A stretch of DNA of 5,950 nucleotides from Bacillota bacterium (GTDB lineage Bacteria > Bacillota > Clostridia > Oscillospirales > Ruminococcaceae), in the NCBI GenBank assembly GCA_023429685.1, contig JAEZDF010000139.1, forward strand, positions 1-5,950, read 5' to 3'. The notes below the pieces were generated by a model. It was not told the origin of the DNA and made no database searches. It worked only from the letters and a program-made list of their open reading frames with translations. The translations under genes and the position numbers were made by a program. Shown piece after piece: positions 5,802 through 5,950 of this stretch. Each line of letters starts with the position of its first letter. Position 1 is the stretch's first letter.

Positions 5802-5950
5802 TTATTTACCTGTTCTAGTAACAGAAGAAACGCTGTCGATTCGGTTGAGGTTTGTCATAACATTCTGCAGCTGTTCCCTGCCCGAGATGCCGATGGTAAC
5901 ATGGATACCGACGTAACCGTCTTTTAGCTCGCGGGCATTCAGCTCATGAA
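5802..5950 (-). CDS. relA: RelA/SpoT family (p)ppGpp synthetase/hydrolase, C-terminal ACT domain only (partial)
   Basis: Reading the minus strand from 5948 gives 48 codons ending in TAA at 5802-5804; the gene runs off the high-coordinate edge. The translated tail contains NARELKDGYVGIHVTIGI, then GREQLQNVMTNLNRIDSVSSVTR. This is the pattern of the C-terminal ACT domain of long RelA/SpoT proteins: an xNxRxLKDGY entry strand, a helix with a Leu-x-x-hydrophobic repeat, and a final V-x-S-V-x-R strand. In the family this domain senses ribosome-bound deacylated tRNA and regulates synthesis and hydrolysis of the alarmone ppGpp. None of the catalytic domains is in the window, so activity cannot be judged. 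The position directly upstream of dtd (28-base gap) matches the relA-dtd arrangement common in Firmicutes and supports the call. Confidence 0.82.
   Translation of the reverse strand, partial: HELNARELKDGYVGIHVTIGISGREQLQNVMTNLNRIDSVSSVTRTGK

Noticed and set aside
1..5950. Search for mobile elements, CRISPR repeats, tRNAs, riboswitches or a defence system
   Set aside because: I saw no tandem or interspersed repeats, transposase or integrase motifs, cloverleaf sequences or toxin-antitoxin-like gene pairs; the window is packed with housekeeping genes on one strand.

Overview
The window reads as a stretch of housekeeping chromosome from a Gram-positive anaerobe of the class Clostridia, probably the Oscillospiraceae/Ruminococcaceae side. 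The taxon is an inference from three things: the gene order relA-dtd-MBL hydrolase-hemZ, the Firmicutes-type HemZ and SpoVB/YabM-like families, and strong AGGAG-type ribosome binding sites with intermediate GC. I see no insertion sequence, phage gene, CRISPR array, tRNA or rRNA. All genes lie on the minus strand, so transcription runs from high to low coordinates.

In transcription order, the window opens with the last 48 codons of a RelA/SpoT-type (p)ppGpp synthetase/hydrolase (5802-5950, its ACT domain). Next come dtd, a D-aminoacyl-tRNA deacylase (5321-5773); a glyoxalase II-like metallo-beta-lactamase-fold hydrolase (4625-5287); hemZ, a radical SAM coproporphyrinogen-dehydrogenase family protein (start corrected to 4641, stop at 3175); a short P-loop nucleoside (uridine-type) kinase (2250-3194); and a 94-residue helical protein of unknown function (start corrected to 2232, stop at 1948). 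These genes are tightly packed. hemZ overlaps the hydrolase gene by 17 bases and the kinase overlaps hemZ by 20 bases, which suggests one operon with translational coupling.

The 131-base gap at 1817-1947 is the only sizeable non-coding stretch. It holds a hairpin with a short T-rich tail (possible weak terminator) and a perfect 13-base palindrome. After it comes a 14-helix MOP-superfamily flippase (SpoVB/MurJ/YabM type, 53-1816). A strong Shine-Dalgarno sequence and a GTG at the very low-coordinate edge mark the likely start of another gene, possibly mazG by analogy with yabM-yabN.

The genes cover stringent response, quality control of aminoacyl-tRNA, tetrapyrrole metabolism, nucleoside salvage and envelope or spore-cortex precursor export. 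They do not form an obvious single pathway, and I found no convincing new multi-gene system. The most notable points are a variant active-site motif in dtd (PNFTL where SQFTL is usual), a nucleoside kinase lacking the long N-terminal extension common in its Firmicutes relatives, and the uncharacterised small helical protein.
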